In this document: positions 18,818-31,980 of the stretch, piece after piece
Layout: every line of letters begins with the position of its first letter
Position numbering within the stretch: the first letter of the stretch is position 1
Source: Haloarcula regularis
Lineage (GTDB): Archaea > Halobacteriota > Halobacteria > Halobacteriales > Haloarculaceae
Length of the DNA: 64,000 nucleotides
Reading direction: 5' to 3'
Assembly: GCF_029338315.1 (NCBI RefSeq)
Contig: NZ_CP119794.1
Span: 496,001 to 560,000 of the forward strand
The notes under the pieces: model-generated
Told to the model about the DNA's origin: nothing
The model's input: only the letters and a program-made list of their open reading frames with translations
Databases searched by the model: none
Program-made: the position numbers and the translations under genes

Positions 18818-21203
18818 TCAGGCGTTCACCGTCAGTTTCTCGTCTTCGACGCCGTCGACCGAGACGGTGAACTCGGCCTCGTCTGTCACGCTGTACTCCA
18901 GGACGGCACGCTCGCCGGCCCCGACCGTCGGGGACCACTTGACGAACCATTCGCCGTCCATCTCGACGACCGTCGCCCCGTTCGTGTCCTGTGGCTCGGC
19001 GGTCACGATGTCGGTCAGTTCGACGTCGGCGTTCCGGTCGTCGTTGTTCTCGACGATCAGCCGGACCCGGCCGTCCTCGACCTCGCGCTCGACGAGGACG
19101 TTGTTCATGATGCGGGCCAGCGAGTCGTCGATGTCGAGTTCCTCGTTCCCGGTGACCTCGGTGAGCTTCCGGGCCATCTCCGGGAGGATAGTGGCGAGCT
19201 TGTTCTGTTTCTTCCGGCGTTGCTGCATCGACCGGCGCTTGTTGAGATAGCTCTTGAGCTCGCGGGCGGCCTCGCGGATGGCGAGTTCGATCTCGTCTTC
19301 CATCTCGGGGATGTTCGCGATGGCGTCCTTGGACTCGCTGGTAAAGGGGACGTTCGTCGAGGCGACGTGGACCATGATGACCGCCGGGCCGTTGGGGATG
19401 CCCGAACCGCCGGGCTGGTCTAAGTTGTAGTTGCGCCAGTTGATGTTCTTGATCACGTCGGTGGTCGCACACGCGCCGCGCTGGTAGACCAGCGGGACGC
19501 GGTTGGCAAAGCGCATCACGTCGACGGCGCCCTCCGCAGGCAGGGCGCCGCCGTAGGCGATGCCGGCCTCGACGACGAACGGGTCGCCACCGTGGACCGC
19601 GGCGTCGCGGGTCGAGGCGGCGAAGAAGTCGGCGTCGAACTCCTTGCGAAGCCCCTCTTCGACGAGTTCCGCGGTTATCGGTGAGAGGCAGTCGGTCGGC
19701 GGGGCGATGATGTCCGCCTCGCGCATCGCAGTCAGGAGGTCGCTCGCGGTGTCCCGGTCGTCGGCGACGGCAGAGACGTTCGGCGGGTCGTCCGGGACCG
19801 GGACCGCGGCGTCCCAGAGCGCATCGATGATGTTCTCGCGGGCCGTCTCGCCGAAGGTGGCGTCGTCGTGGTCCTCGGTCATGTCGGCGGCCCGGTCGAC
19901 GTAGTCCCGGAGGTCCTTGCGCGTGACCCGGTGGCGGCCGTCACCGAACTTGTCCACGAGGCGGCTGGCGATGCCCTCGACGGCAGCGTCGTCCTTGCGG
20001 GTCGACGTCGCGTCGTCGACCAGTCCGTAGAGGTCGCTCTGTCGCTCGGCGACGACGGCCGACCAGGCGGCCTCGACGGCGTTCTCGGTGACCGTCGCGC
20101 CGAAGGTTGTGTCGTACTCGGCCTCGATGTCCTCGGCGACCTCGTCGACGATGGCCACGATCTCGTGGTGGGCGACGCGCTCGCCGTCGCGGATGGCGTC
20201 GGCGACGGCCTCGGCGAACGCCGCCGTCGCCTCGGCGCCCTTGTTGGCGACGGCGTCCTCGACGGCCGCCCGGACGTCCGTGTCCTCGTGGGCTTGCGGT
20301 GGCCGCCAGGCCATGCCGCGACCGTAGTGGTAGTCGTTGAAGTTCGCGATGACCTTGTCGGCCGTCTTCGCGCCGACCCGGGTGAACTCGCCCTGCAGGA
20401 ACCCCGAGATGGAGTACGAGTCCGTCTCGTCGAGCATCTTCAGCAGCGTCCCGAGTTCGACGCCGTGGGTGCGGGCGTATCTCCGACGTCTCGGCCGGCA
20501 GCTCGGCGCCCTCGACGCGTTCGAACTTCAGCGGTTCGTCCAGCCCCGGTTCGTCGAACTCGATGCGGGCGTGGGGGTTGACGACGGCGGTGTCCTGGAT
20601 GTAGTCGTGCAGGCTGGACCGGGCGCGCATGTTGGCCTCCATCTCCAGTTCGATGCGGGTGCCGTGGGGGCGCTCCCAGGTCGTCGTCTCGTCGACGCTT
20701 ATCTCCGGTTCGTTCGTGTCCGTGTCCACGATGAGCTCGAAGTACTGGGCCTCGGACTGTCCCTTCGGTCGGGAGGTGACCTTCGCGGGCTTGCCGGAGG
20801 TCAGCTGCGAGTACAGGACGGCCGCGGAGATGCCGATGCCCTGCTGGCCGCGGGACTGTTCGCGGGCGTGGAACCGGGAGCCATAGAGGAGCTTCCCGAA
20901 GATCTTGGGGAGCTGTTCCTTGGTGATGCCGGGCCCGTTGTCCTCGACGACGAGGCGGTAGTAGTCGCCGGCCTCCTGGATCTCGACGTAGATGTCGGGG
21001 AGGATGCCGGCCTCCTCGCAGGCGTCGAGCGCGTTGTCGACGGCCTCCTTGACGGCCGTGACCAGCGCCCGGGCCTCGGAGTCGAACCCGAGCATGTGCT
21101 TGTTCTTCTCGAAGAACTCGGCGATGGAGATGGCCCGCTGTGTCTGGGCCAGCTCCTCGGCGATTCCCTCGCCTTCACCGAGTTGCGACTGAAACGAGGT
21201 CAT
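18818..21203 (-). CDS. top6B: DNA topoisomerase VI subunit B (frameshifted)
   Basis: About 795 residues after correction. The GHKL ATPase domain has the N-box [21 protein letters not shown]1 [13 protein letters not shown], and the loop [19 protein letters not shown]. The helix-two-turn-helix and transducer domains follow, and the haloarchaeal C-terminal extension ends with a beta-rich region ([15 protein letters not shown]). The reading frame breaks at about 20466-20471, where the conserved motif HPHG should be; a C run seems two bases short. Identity resumes immediately with [14 protein letters not shown] sequence. It forms the A2B2 enzyme with Top6A. A TATA-like box at 21230-21236 fits a leaderless start at 21203. 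Confidence 0.93.
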
Positions 21204-21229
21204 TGACGTGGGAATGTACTGACGTCGAG

Positions 21230-21236
21230 TTTAAAA
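21230..21236 (-). promoter_or_regulatory. TATA-like box of top6B-top6A
   Basis: Forward TTTAAAA (reverse TTTTAAA) 27-33 bases before the top6B ATG, the spacing expected for a leaderless haloarchaeal promoter. Together with the gyrB promoter it occupies the 252-base divergent intergenic region. Confidence 0.6.
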
Positions 21237-21396
21237 GGTGTTCGCCAGGGGAGTGAAAGTGAAACGGGCGAACCCGGGGTCGACACTCCGTCGGGGAGAC
21301 GACCAGAGCGACCGTCCACGGCAGGGGTGAATCGGCGTCCCGGACGACGGGAATCTGGGCCGTGTGAGCAGTTCTTGACGGAGAAATCCGACGGCT

Positions 21397-21414
21397 CCCG
21401 CACGCGCGTGCGGG
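21397..21414. promoter_or_regulatory. Perfect 18-bp GC palindrome upstream of the gyrB TATA box
   Basis: CCCGCACGCGCGTGCGGG is identical to its reverse complement. Bases 21399-21412 alternate strictly between pyrimidine and purine, a sequence type prone to Z-DNA or cruciform under negative supercoiling. It ends two bases before the AT-rich gyrB TATA element, where the BRE or an operator would lie. A regulatory role is inferred from position and symmetry only. Confidence 0.6.
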
Positions 21415-21416
21415 GA

Positions 21417-21425
21417 TTTTATATT
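21417..21425 (+). promoter_or_regulatory. TATA box of gyrB-gyrA
   Basis: TTTTATATT, 31-39 bases before the gyrB ATG at 21456, set between the 18-bp palindrome and a run of seven C residues (21427-21432 region). The predicted leader is at most about ten bases. Confidence 0.65.
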
Positions 21426-21455
21426 CCCCCCCGCTACTAGACCTCGTAAGTTCCT

Positions 21456-25831
<4,376 letters not shown>

Positions 25832-25847
25832 GTACCGACCCGTTCCG

Positions 25848-26628
25848 ATGGCAGACCCCCCGACGACCATCGCACACCGAGGGTTTGCCGGCCATTTCCC
25901 CGAGAACACCGTCGCCGCTGTCCGTGGCGCCGCCGACTGCGGAGCGGACGTGGTCGAAGTGGATGTGATGCCGACTGGGGACGGCGACGTCGTCGTCTTC
26001 CACGACAACCACCTCGGCGACACCGACGAGAGCAGGGGTGTCACCGACTGCGAGGGTCTGGTCTGGGACCGGCCGACGGACGTCGTCACGGGGCGCGTGT
26101 CCTCGGAACCGACCAGCGAGTCCCCACGCTCGCCGACGTCGTGGCGGCACGCCCTTCAGACGTCGGCCTGAACGTCGAGCTGAAAAATCCCGGCACGACG
26201 GCCATCCGGCCGTTCGAGGCGCTATCGGGACAGGATCGGGTGGCGGCCCGCGAGCGATGGACGCCCTTCGTCGAACGTGTGCTGTCCATGGCCGACGAGT
26301 GCGAGACCGAGGTCCTGTTCTCCTCGTTCTGCGAGGGTGCGCTCGCGGCAGTCCGGGCACGCCGGCCAAACGCCCGTCTCGCCGCGCTGTTCGGCCGGCG
26401 GGACTGGAAGGCCGGGGCGACGGTCGCTCGGCGCTACGACGTCGACGCGCTCCACGTGCCACTCGCGCAGGTCGACCATCCGGAACTGGTGGATCTGACT
26501 GCGGCGCTCGGAACGGCCGTCAACGTCTGGACGGTCCGGGACTGGCAGGACGCCCGCCGGGCGCTCGCGGCGGGGCCGACGGAATCATCGACGATTACCC
26601 GGACCTCCACCGCTACACCACCGGTTAG
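25848..26628 (+). CDS. Glycerophosphodiester phosphodiesterase family protein (two frameshifts)
   Basis: About 260 residues after restoring one base at about 26090-26094 and one at about 26572-26575, both in G runs. Signature motifs: IAHRGFAGHFPENTVAAV at the start with catalytic His, DVVEVDVMPTGDGDVVVFHD with the metal-binding Glu/Asp and second His, GLNVELKNPG, FSSFCEGALAAVRARRP, and the C-terminal VNVWTVRDW followed by ADGIIDDYPDL. Hydrolyses glycerophosphodiesters to glycerol phosphate and an alcohol, here probably in archaeal lipid turnover. It follows gyrA by 16 bases and its stop overlaps the stop of arginase on the other strand. Confidence 0.88.
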
Positions 26629-27539
26629 AGGGTCCGCTTGCCGAACGCGCTGGCGACCAGCTCACAGGCCAGTTCCGCCGTTCGGTTGTGGTCGTCGAGG
26701 ATGGGGTTGACCTCGACCAGCTCCATCGAGCGCAGCGACTCGCGCCTGTCGGCGACGGACTCCATGGCGACGTGGGCCTCGCGGTAGGAGACGCCGCCGC
26801 GGACCGGCGTCCCCACGCCCGGCGCCTCGGTAGGGTCGAGCCAGTCCATGTCGAGTGACACGTGGATGGCGTCGGTACCCTCGGTCGCGACGTCGAGCGC
26901 CTCCTCGACGACGGCGGGGGCGCTCCGCGTGTCGATATCCGACATGGTGTAGGCGGTGACCTCGCTCTCGTTGATGAGGCGGCGTTCCCCGTCGTCGACG
27001 TCCCGGAGGCCGACCAGCACGACGTTCTCCTCGCTGACCGCCGGCGTCGGTGCCCAGTCGTGGTCGGCGAACTCGCCTCTCCCCAGGATGGCCGCGAGCG
27101 ACATCCCGTGTGTGTTCCCGCTGGGCGAGGTGGCGGGCGTGTTGAAGTCGCCGTGGGCGTCGAACCAGACGACGCCGACCTCCTCGTCGGGCCGCGCCGC
27201 CCCGGCGACGGTGCCGATGGCGATGGAGTGGTCGCCGCCAAGCACCAGCGGGAACTCGTCGTCCGCGACGGTGGCCTCGACAGCCGTCCTGACGTCGGCA
27301 CAGACGTCGCGGGTCGCTTCGAAGTACTTCGCACGACCGCGTTCGAAAACCGCCGAATCCGGGTCGCGTTCCTCGGGGTTGGGGACGGCGATGTCGCCGC
27401 CGTCGACGCAGTCGTATCCGAGGCGCTCGAGCTGGCCGGCGAGCCCGCCGTACCGGATGGCGGAGGGTCCCATGTCGACGCCACGACGGTCGGCGCCGAG
27501 ATCCATCGGCACACCCAGGATACGGACGTTCGACTGCAT
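26625..27539 (-). CDS. rocF: Arginase / ureohydrolase family enzyme
   Basis: A 304-residue manganese enzyme with the arginase family motifs: LVLGGDHSIAIGTVAG (metal His), VVWFDAHGDFNTP (Asp-His-Asp metal ligands) and VSLDMDWLDPTEAPGVGTPV (metal Asp pair). The N-terminal VRILGVPMDLGADRRGVDMG and the C-terminal ELVEVNPILDDHNRTAELA point to arginase (arginine to ornithine plus urea) rather than agmatinase. Start at 27539 is chosen for the conserved MxxxVRILGVP start. It is convergent with the phosphodiesterase gene and follows a separate epimerase gene on the same strand by 53 bases. Confidence 0.93.
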   Translation of the reverse strand: MQSNVRILGVPMDLGADRRGVDMGPSAIRYGGLAGQLERLGYDCVDGGDIAVPNPEERDPDSAVFERGRAKYFEATRDVCADVRTAVEATVADDEFPLVLGGDHSIAIGTVAGAARPDEEVGVVWFDAHGDFNTPATSPSGNTHGMSLAAILGRGEFADHDWAPTPAVSEENVVLVGLRDVDDGERRLINESEVTAYTMSDIDTRSAPAVVEEALDVATEGTDAIHVSLDMDWLDPTEAPGVGTPVRGGVSYREAHVAMESVADRRESLRSMELVEVNPILDDHNRTAELACELVASAFGKRTL

Positions 27540-27591
27540 ACACCGAGTTCTCGGGGCGGCGAGAAAAAGCCCGGTGCTCCTTCGATAGCAC

Positions 27592-28509
27592 TCAGGTGTA
27601 CTGCTCGCAGACGCGCTCGATGCCTTCCTCGAACGATATCTGGGGTTCCCATCCGGTGGCCTCCCGCATCTTCGAGGCGTCGGCACAGGTGTCGTGGACG
27701 TAGACGTCGTCGGGGATCGGGTTCTCGACGAACTCGGGGCCGACGTCGGTGCCCAGTTCGTCGTTTATCATCTCGACGACGGTGAGGAAGTCGTAGGCCT
27801 CGCCGGTCCCGAGGTTGTAGATACCGTCCAGTTCGTGTTCGGCCGCCTGCACCAGTCCGCGGACGATGTCGTCGACGTGAGTGAAGTCCCGGGTCTGGGT
27901 GCCGTCGCCGTACAGCACCGGCGACTCGCCGTTCGCGATGTCGTCGGCGAACTGGGCGATGACGTTCGCGTATTCGCCCTTGTGTTCCTCGGCGCCGCCG
28001 TAGCCCTGGTAGACCGAGAAGAAGCGCATGCCAGCAAGCGAGAGGTCGTAGTGGTTCTGGAAGTACTCGGCGTACGTCTCGCGGGCCATCTTCGAGGCCT
28101 CGTACCCCGTGTTGACCGTGACGTCCATCGACTCCGGGGAGGGTTCGGTCCGACTGCCGTAGATAGAGGACGTCGACGCGTAGACGACCGTCTCACACCC
28201 GTCGTCGCGGGACTGTTCGACGGTGTTGACGAACCCCTCGACGTTGACTCGGGCCCCGCGCGTCGGGTCGTCCTCGTGCATCGCGTACGAGGACAGCGCC
28301 GCGAGGTGGAAGACGACGTCGACGTCGGTCGGGAGGTCGTCGTCGACCACGCTCCCCTCGACGTATTCGACGTCTTCGTCGAGGTTCGCCGGTGTCCCGA
28401 GGTAGCCATCGTCTAACGCGACGACCTCGTTGTCCTCGGCCAGCGCGTTGGCCAGATTCGACCCGATGAACCCGCCGCCGCCGGTCACCAGCACGCGATT
28501 GCCGTTCAT
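27592..28509 (-). CDS. NAD-dependent nucleotide-sugar epimerase/dehydratase
   Basis: A 305-residue extended short-chain dehydrogenase. NAD motif VLVTGGGGFIGSNLANALA (5-23), then VEYVEGSVVDDDLP, FHLAALSSYAMHEDDP, the catalytic Ser region YASTSSIYGS and the catalytic pair in TGYEASKMARETYAEYF (YxxxK). A UDP-glucose 4-epimerase-like or related enzyme is likely; it could supply sugars for glycoproteins of the S-layer. The C-terminal substrate domain has RDFTHVDDIVRGLVQA. The exact sugar cannot be read from sequence. Confidence 0.9.
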   Translation of the reverse strand: MNGNRVLVTGGGGFIGSNLANALAEDNEVVALDDGYLGTPANLDEDVEYVEGSVVDDDLPTDVDVVFHLAALSSYAMHEDDPTRGARVNVEGFVNTVEQSRDDGCETVVYASTSSIYGSRTEPSPESMDVTVNTGYEASKMARETYAEYFQNHYDLSLAGMRFFSVYQGYGGAEEHKGEYANVIAQFADDIANGESPVLYGDGTQTRDFTHVDDIVRGLVQAAEHELDGIYNLGTGEAYDFLTVVEMINDELGTDVGPEFVENPIPDDVYVHDTCADASKMREATGWEPQISFEEGIERVCEQYT

Positions 28510-28602
28510 GGATAGTCACCCACGAGCAGGCGTCATAGTGGTGTCGTTTTCCGCACGAAAGCTGCCGGACAGCGGCGATTGTTGATGATGTTCACCGCCG
28601 GG

Positions 28603-28608
28603 TTTAAG
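28603..28608 (+). promoter_or_regulatory. TATA-like box of the HTH regulator gene
   Basis: TTTAAG 25-30 bases before the ATG at 28633. The spacing indicates a leaderless transcript and supports that start over the upstream in-frame Met residues. Confidence 0.5.
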
Positions 28609-28632
28609 GACAGCTACACCGAACGAGGCAAT

Positions 28633-29166
28633 ATGTCATCAATCGAATTGACTCCGAGTCAGAAGAACATCCTCCAGGAATTGGTAAACTTATACCGGGA
28701 GAGCGAGTCCGCCGTCAAGGGCGAGGACATCGCCGCCGAGGTCGACCGCAATCCCGGGACCATCCGAAACCAGATGCAGAGCCTCAAAGCCCTCCAGCTC
28801 GTCGAGGGCGTACCCGGACCGAAGGGTGGCTACAAGCCGACCGCGACGGCCTACGACGCCCTCCAGATACAGGACATGGAACAGGCCGCGGAGGTCCCCC
28901 TCCGACACAACGGCGACCTCGTCGAGCACTCGAACGTCGAGGAGATCGATCTCACCAGCGTCCACCACCCCGAGGAGTGTCGCGCCGAGATCCAGCTGCA
29001 GGGCTCGATCTCGGGGTTCCACGAGGGCGACTCCGTCACGGTGGGCCCGACCCCGCTGTCGAAACTCCAGATCATCGGGACCGTCGAAGGAAAGGACGAC
29101 ACCAACAACAAGCTCATCCTGACCATCGACGACATGCGAGCACCGGCGGGCGAACCCGAGCACTAG
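28633..29166 (+). CDS. Winged-HTH transcriptional regulator (Rrf2/TrmB-like)
   Basis: A 177-residue protein. Residues 1-75 form a winged helix-turn-helix: LTPSQKNILQELVNLY, then KGEDIAAEVDRNPGTIRNQM as the recognition region, and a wing around PGPKGGYKPTATAYDAL. The C-terminal 100 residues are mixed beta, with VHHPEECRAEIQLQGSISGF and KLQIIGTVEGKDDTNNKLIL, probably a ligand-binding or oligomerisation domain. No metal-binding Cys cluster is seen (one Cys only), so an iron-sulphur Rrf2 role is unlikely. It is a single gene with its own promoter; targets unknown. Confidence 0.75.
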   Translation: MSSIELTPSQKNILQELVNLYRESESAVKGEDIAAEVDRNPGTIRNQMQSLKALQLVEGVPGPKGGYKPTATAYDALQIQDMEQAAEVPLRHNGDLVEHSNVEEIDLTSVHHPEECRAEIQLQGSISGFHEGDSVTVGPTPLSKLQIIGTVEGKDDTNNKLILTIDDMRAPAGEPEH

Positions 29167-29320
29167 TCCGGTCGCGATTTCTTTCTTCGGTCGCTCTGTT
29201 TCCCCTCTCGCCGACCAGTGCCGACGCCGACCGCCATCTCACATGATTATTATCGCGGGAAGACGGTACTCTCGCAGACGTTTCAAAGCCTTTGTATCAC
29301 CCCACTTCTCAAGGTGAGAT

Positions 29321-30482
29321 ATGACTGATAAGGTCGTCGTGCTCGGTGCTGGCTACGCCGGTGCAGGCGCCGTCAAGAGCTTCGAAGACGAGTTGAACGG
29401 TGATGCGGACCTGACTTGGATCTCGGAGACGGACTACCACCTCGTTCTCCACGAATCCCACCGCTGTATCCGCGACCCGTCCGTCCAGGACAAGATCACG
29501 ATCCCGGTCCACGAGATAAAGCAACCGACGACGTCGTTCATCCAGGACGAGGTCGTCGACATCGACACCGACGAGCGCGTCGTCGAACTCGCCGACAACG
29601 ACGCCGTCGACTACGACTATCTCCTCGTCTGTCTCGGCTCCCAGACGGCCTTTCGGCATCGAGGGCCTCGAGAAGTACGCCCACACGCTCAAGAGTCTCG
29701 ACGACGCGCTGGGCATCCACGAGGCCATCCAGGACGCCGCGCGCGAGGCCACGCAGAACGACCCCGCCCAGGTCGTCATCGGCGGCGCGGGCCTCTCTGG
29801 CATCCAGACCGCCGGTGAGGTCGCGGAGTTCCGTGACATGCACAACGCCCCCATCGAGATTCACCTCGTCGAGGGGCTCGACGAGATCTTCCCGGGCAAC
29901 GACCCCGAACTGCAGGGCTCGCTCCGCAAGCGCCTCGTCGAGCGCGAGGTCGAGATCATGTGCGGCGAGTTCATCGGCGAAGTCGACGACGAGACCGTCT
30001 ACATCGGTGACGACGAGGAACTCGACTACGACGTCCTCGTCTGGACCGGCGGCATCACCGGTCGCGACGCCATCCGTGACGTCGCCGTCGACAAGGACGA
30101 ACGCAACCACCGGATCCACACGGAGAGCGACTTCCAGACCGACGACGAGCGCGTCTTCGCTATCGGCGACTGTGCCCTCATCGACCAGCCCGGCGAACAG
30201 CCGGCGCCGCCGACGGCCCAGGCCGCCTGGCAGGCCGCCGAGGTCGCCGGCGAGAACCTCGCCCGCGCCGTCCGCGGCCAGCCCCTGACCACCTGGACCC
30301 ACAAGGACAAGGGGACCGTCATCTCCGTCGGCGAGAAGGCCGTCGCCCACGACGTGATGGGCGTGCCCATCTCGACCTTCGGTGGCCTCCCGGCCAAGAT
30401 TCTCAAGAAGGGCATCGCCACCCGCTGGATCGCCGACGTCACCGGCATCGGTCGCGCCGCGAAGGCGTGGCCGGATATGTAA
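29321..30482 (+). CDS. ndh: Type II NADH dehydrogenase / FAD-dependent oxidoreductase (frameshifted)
   Basis: About 386 residues after removing one extra T in TTT at 29651-29653 (expected QTAFGIEGL). The FAD motif is VVVLGAGYAGAGAVKSF at the N-terminus, the NAD motif VVIGGAGLSGIQTAGEV near 145-162, then DVLVWTGGITG, VFAIGDCALID with the FAD-contacting Asp, and a C-terminal amphipathic tail (ILKKGIATRWIADVTGIGRA) as used by NDH-2 enzymes to bind the membrane. It should pass electrons from NADH to menaquinone without pumping protons. A GGTGAG sequence at about 29311-29316 can serve as a ribosome-binding site. Confidence 0.88.
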
Positions 30483-30487
30483 ACCCA

Positions 30488-30630
30488 CTTTGCAACTCCT
30501 TCGGGCGCTTCGCGCCCTCAGTCGTGCAAAAACTTGGGGAAAAATCGCTGCGTGCTCCTTTCGCGCGGCGTCGCCGCGCGGCAGTCCGCGCGCTGCGGGT
30601 GAACCGGCGCCTTCGGCGCCGGATGCAACT
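30488..30630. repeat. Cluster of three GC-rich hairpins flanked by TGCAACT repeats
   Basis: Between ndh and the uridine phosphorylase gene lie perfect hairpins at 30503-30517 (6-bp stem, TTC loop), 30562-30580 (8-bp stem) and 30604-30622 (8-bp stem, TTC loop), plus a weak 4-bp one at 30581-30596. TGCAACT occurs directly repeated at 30491 and 30624, with an inverted copy-like GTGCAAAA at 30524. The wording resembles dispersed palindromic repeats I recall in haloarchaeal intergenic regions. It could also serve as a convergent terminator. Confidence 0.6.
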
Positions 30631-30715
30631 ACTCACGATATCAATTCCGATCCGTATCCGAGAGCCTGCCCTTCCCCGAATCATGCGACGGAGCGCACTC
30701 CTGGCCCCAGCCTCG

Positions 30716-31540
30716 CTATCGCTCTATCGAGAGCCCGGCGTGCCAGTGGTCGCTGTCGCTTGCCTCGACCGCTTCGTCCATCCGCTCGAGGTAGGTCACC
30801 GCGAGGCTGGCGCACTTGGCGGCTTTCCGTTCGCCCTCGGTCCGGAACTCGCCCGTGACGCGGTTGGCGTAGACGGTACAGACCGCGCCGGCCCGGAGGC
30901 CGTAGATGCTGGCGAGCGTGAGGATGGCGGCAGCTTCCATCTCGAAGTTCAGGACGCCGGCCTGTCGGAGCTCCTCCAGGTTCTCCTCGCTTCCGCGGGC
31001 CTCGAACCCGTCGAAGCCCGGGCGTGACTGGCCGGGGTAGAAGCTGTCCGTCGAGCAGGTCACGCCCAGGTGGTAGTCGTAGCCCAGTTCCTCGGCGGCA
31101 GCGACGAGTGCCGAGACGACGCGGTGGTCCGCGCTCGCCGGGTAGTCCTCGCGGACGTACTCCTTGCTGGTGCCTTCCTGACGGACGGCGGCGGTCGTGA
31201 TGACGAGGTCACCGACGCTTGCTTCCTCACGGATGGCGCCACAGGACCCGACTCTGAGGAGCGTCTCCGCGCCGACGCGGGCCAGTTCCTCGACGGCGAT
31301 GGCTGCCGAGGGCGACCCGATGCCGGTGGAGGTCACCGAGAGCGGCGCCCCTTCGTGGGTGCCGGTCGCGGTGCGGTACTCGCGGTGGTCGCCGACGACG
31401 TCGTGGTCGTCCCAGCCCTCGACCACCTTTTCGACGCGCTCGGGGTTCCCGGGGAGCAGGACGGTGTCGGCGACGTCGCCGGGACCGACTGCCAGGTGGT
31501 ACTGGACCCCGTCGCTGGGGTCCTCGCTGTCGCCGGTCAT
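30716..31540 (-). CDS. udp: Uridine phosphorylase-like nucleoside phosphorylase
   Basis: A 274-residue enzyme of nucleoside phosphorylase family I: uridine plus phosphate to uracil and ribose 1-phosphate. Motifs: DVADTVLLPGNPERVEKV, the phosphate/ribose region LLRVGSCGAIREEASVGDLV, and NFEMEAAAILTLASIYGLRAG near the active site. Length is right for the family. Its ATG overlaps the cytidine deaminase stop by four bases, so the pair converts cytidine to uracil and ribose 1-phosphate. Substrate choice between uridine and other nucleosides is inferred from this context. Confidence 0.9.
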   Translation of the reverse strand: MTGDSEDPSDGVQYHLAVGPGDVADTVLLPGNPERVEKVVEGWDDHDVVGDHREYRTATGTHEGAPLSVTSTGIGSPSAAIAVEELARVGAETLLRVGSCGAIREEASVGDLVITTAAVRQEGTSKEYVREDYPASADHRVVSALVAAAEELGYDYHLGVTCSTDSFYPGQSRPGFDGFEARGSEENLEELRQAGVLNFEMEAAAILTLASIYGLRAGAVCTVYANRVTGEFRTEGERKAAKCASLAVTYLERMDEAVEASDSDHWHAGLSIER

Positions 31541-31923
31541 TTGCCCAGGTGCTCGGGCGAGATGGTCGCCGGCAGGAGCTCCCCCAGCGTGTACTCCGTC
31601 CCGTCGTCGCCGTCGGTGACGATGGGGAACGAGTCGTCACAGAACTCCGCGAGCGTCTGGCGACACATCCCACACGGTGTCACGCCGTCCCGAGCGGCAG
31701 AGGAGACAGCCAGTCGCGAGAACTCGGTGTGGCCGTCGCGGATGGCCGACCCGATGGCGAGTTCCTCGGCGTGGAGGCTGTTGCTGTAGTTCGCGTTCTC
31801 GACGTTACAGCCGGTATAGACAGTGCCGTCGGCCGTCTCGATGGCGGCACCGACACGGTACTCGGAGTAGGGCGCGTAGGACGCGTCGATTGCGTCCCGC
31901 GCGGCCTGCATGAGGTCGTCCAT
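31537..31923 (-). CDS. cdd: Cytidine deaminase
   Basis: A 128-residue zinc enzyme deaminating cytidine and deoxycytidine. Motifs: SYAPYSEYRVGAAIET, GCNVENANYSNSLHAEELAI with the catalytic CHAE-equivalent (HAE), and PCGMCRQTLAEF with the two zinc Cys. Length is typical of the homotetrameric form. A GTG six bases upstream (31929) is an alternative start. It lies upstream of the uridine phosphorylase gene with a four-base overlap, and downstream of a phosphohexomutase gene; together they form a pyrimidine nucleoside salvage unit. Confidence 0.95.
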   Translation of the reverse strand: MDDLMQAARDAIDASYAPYSEYRVGAAIETADGTVYTGCNVENANYSNSLHAEELAIGSAIRDGHTEFSRLAVSSAARDGVTPCGMCRQTLAEFCDDSFPIVTDGDDGTEYTLGELLPATISPEHLGK

Positions 31924-31980
31924 GGTCACGGGTGGACTGGCCGGGTGAAATACCCACCGCCGGGTGAACTGGCACGGACC

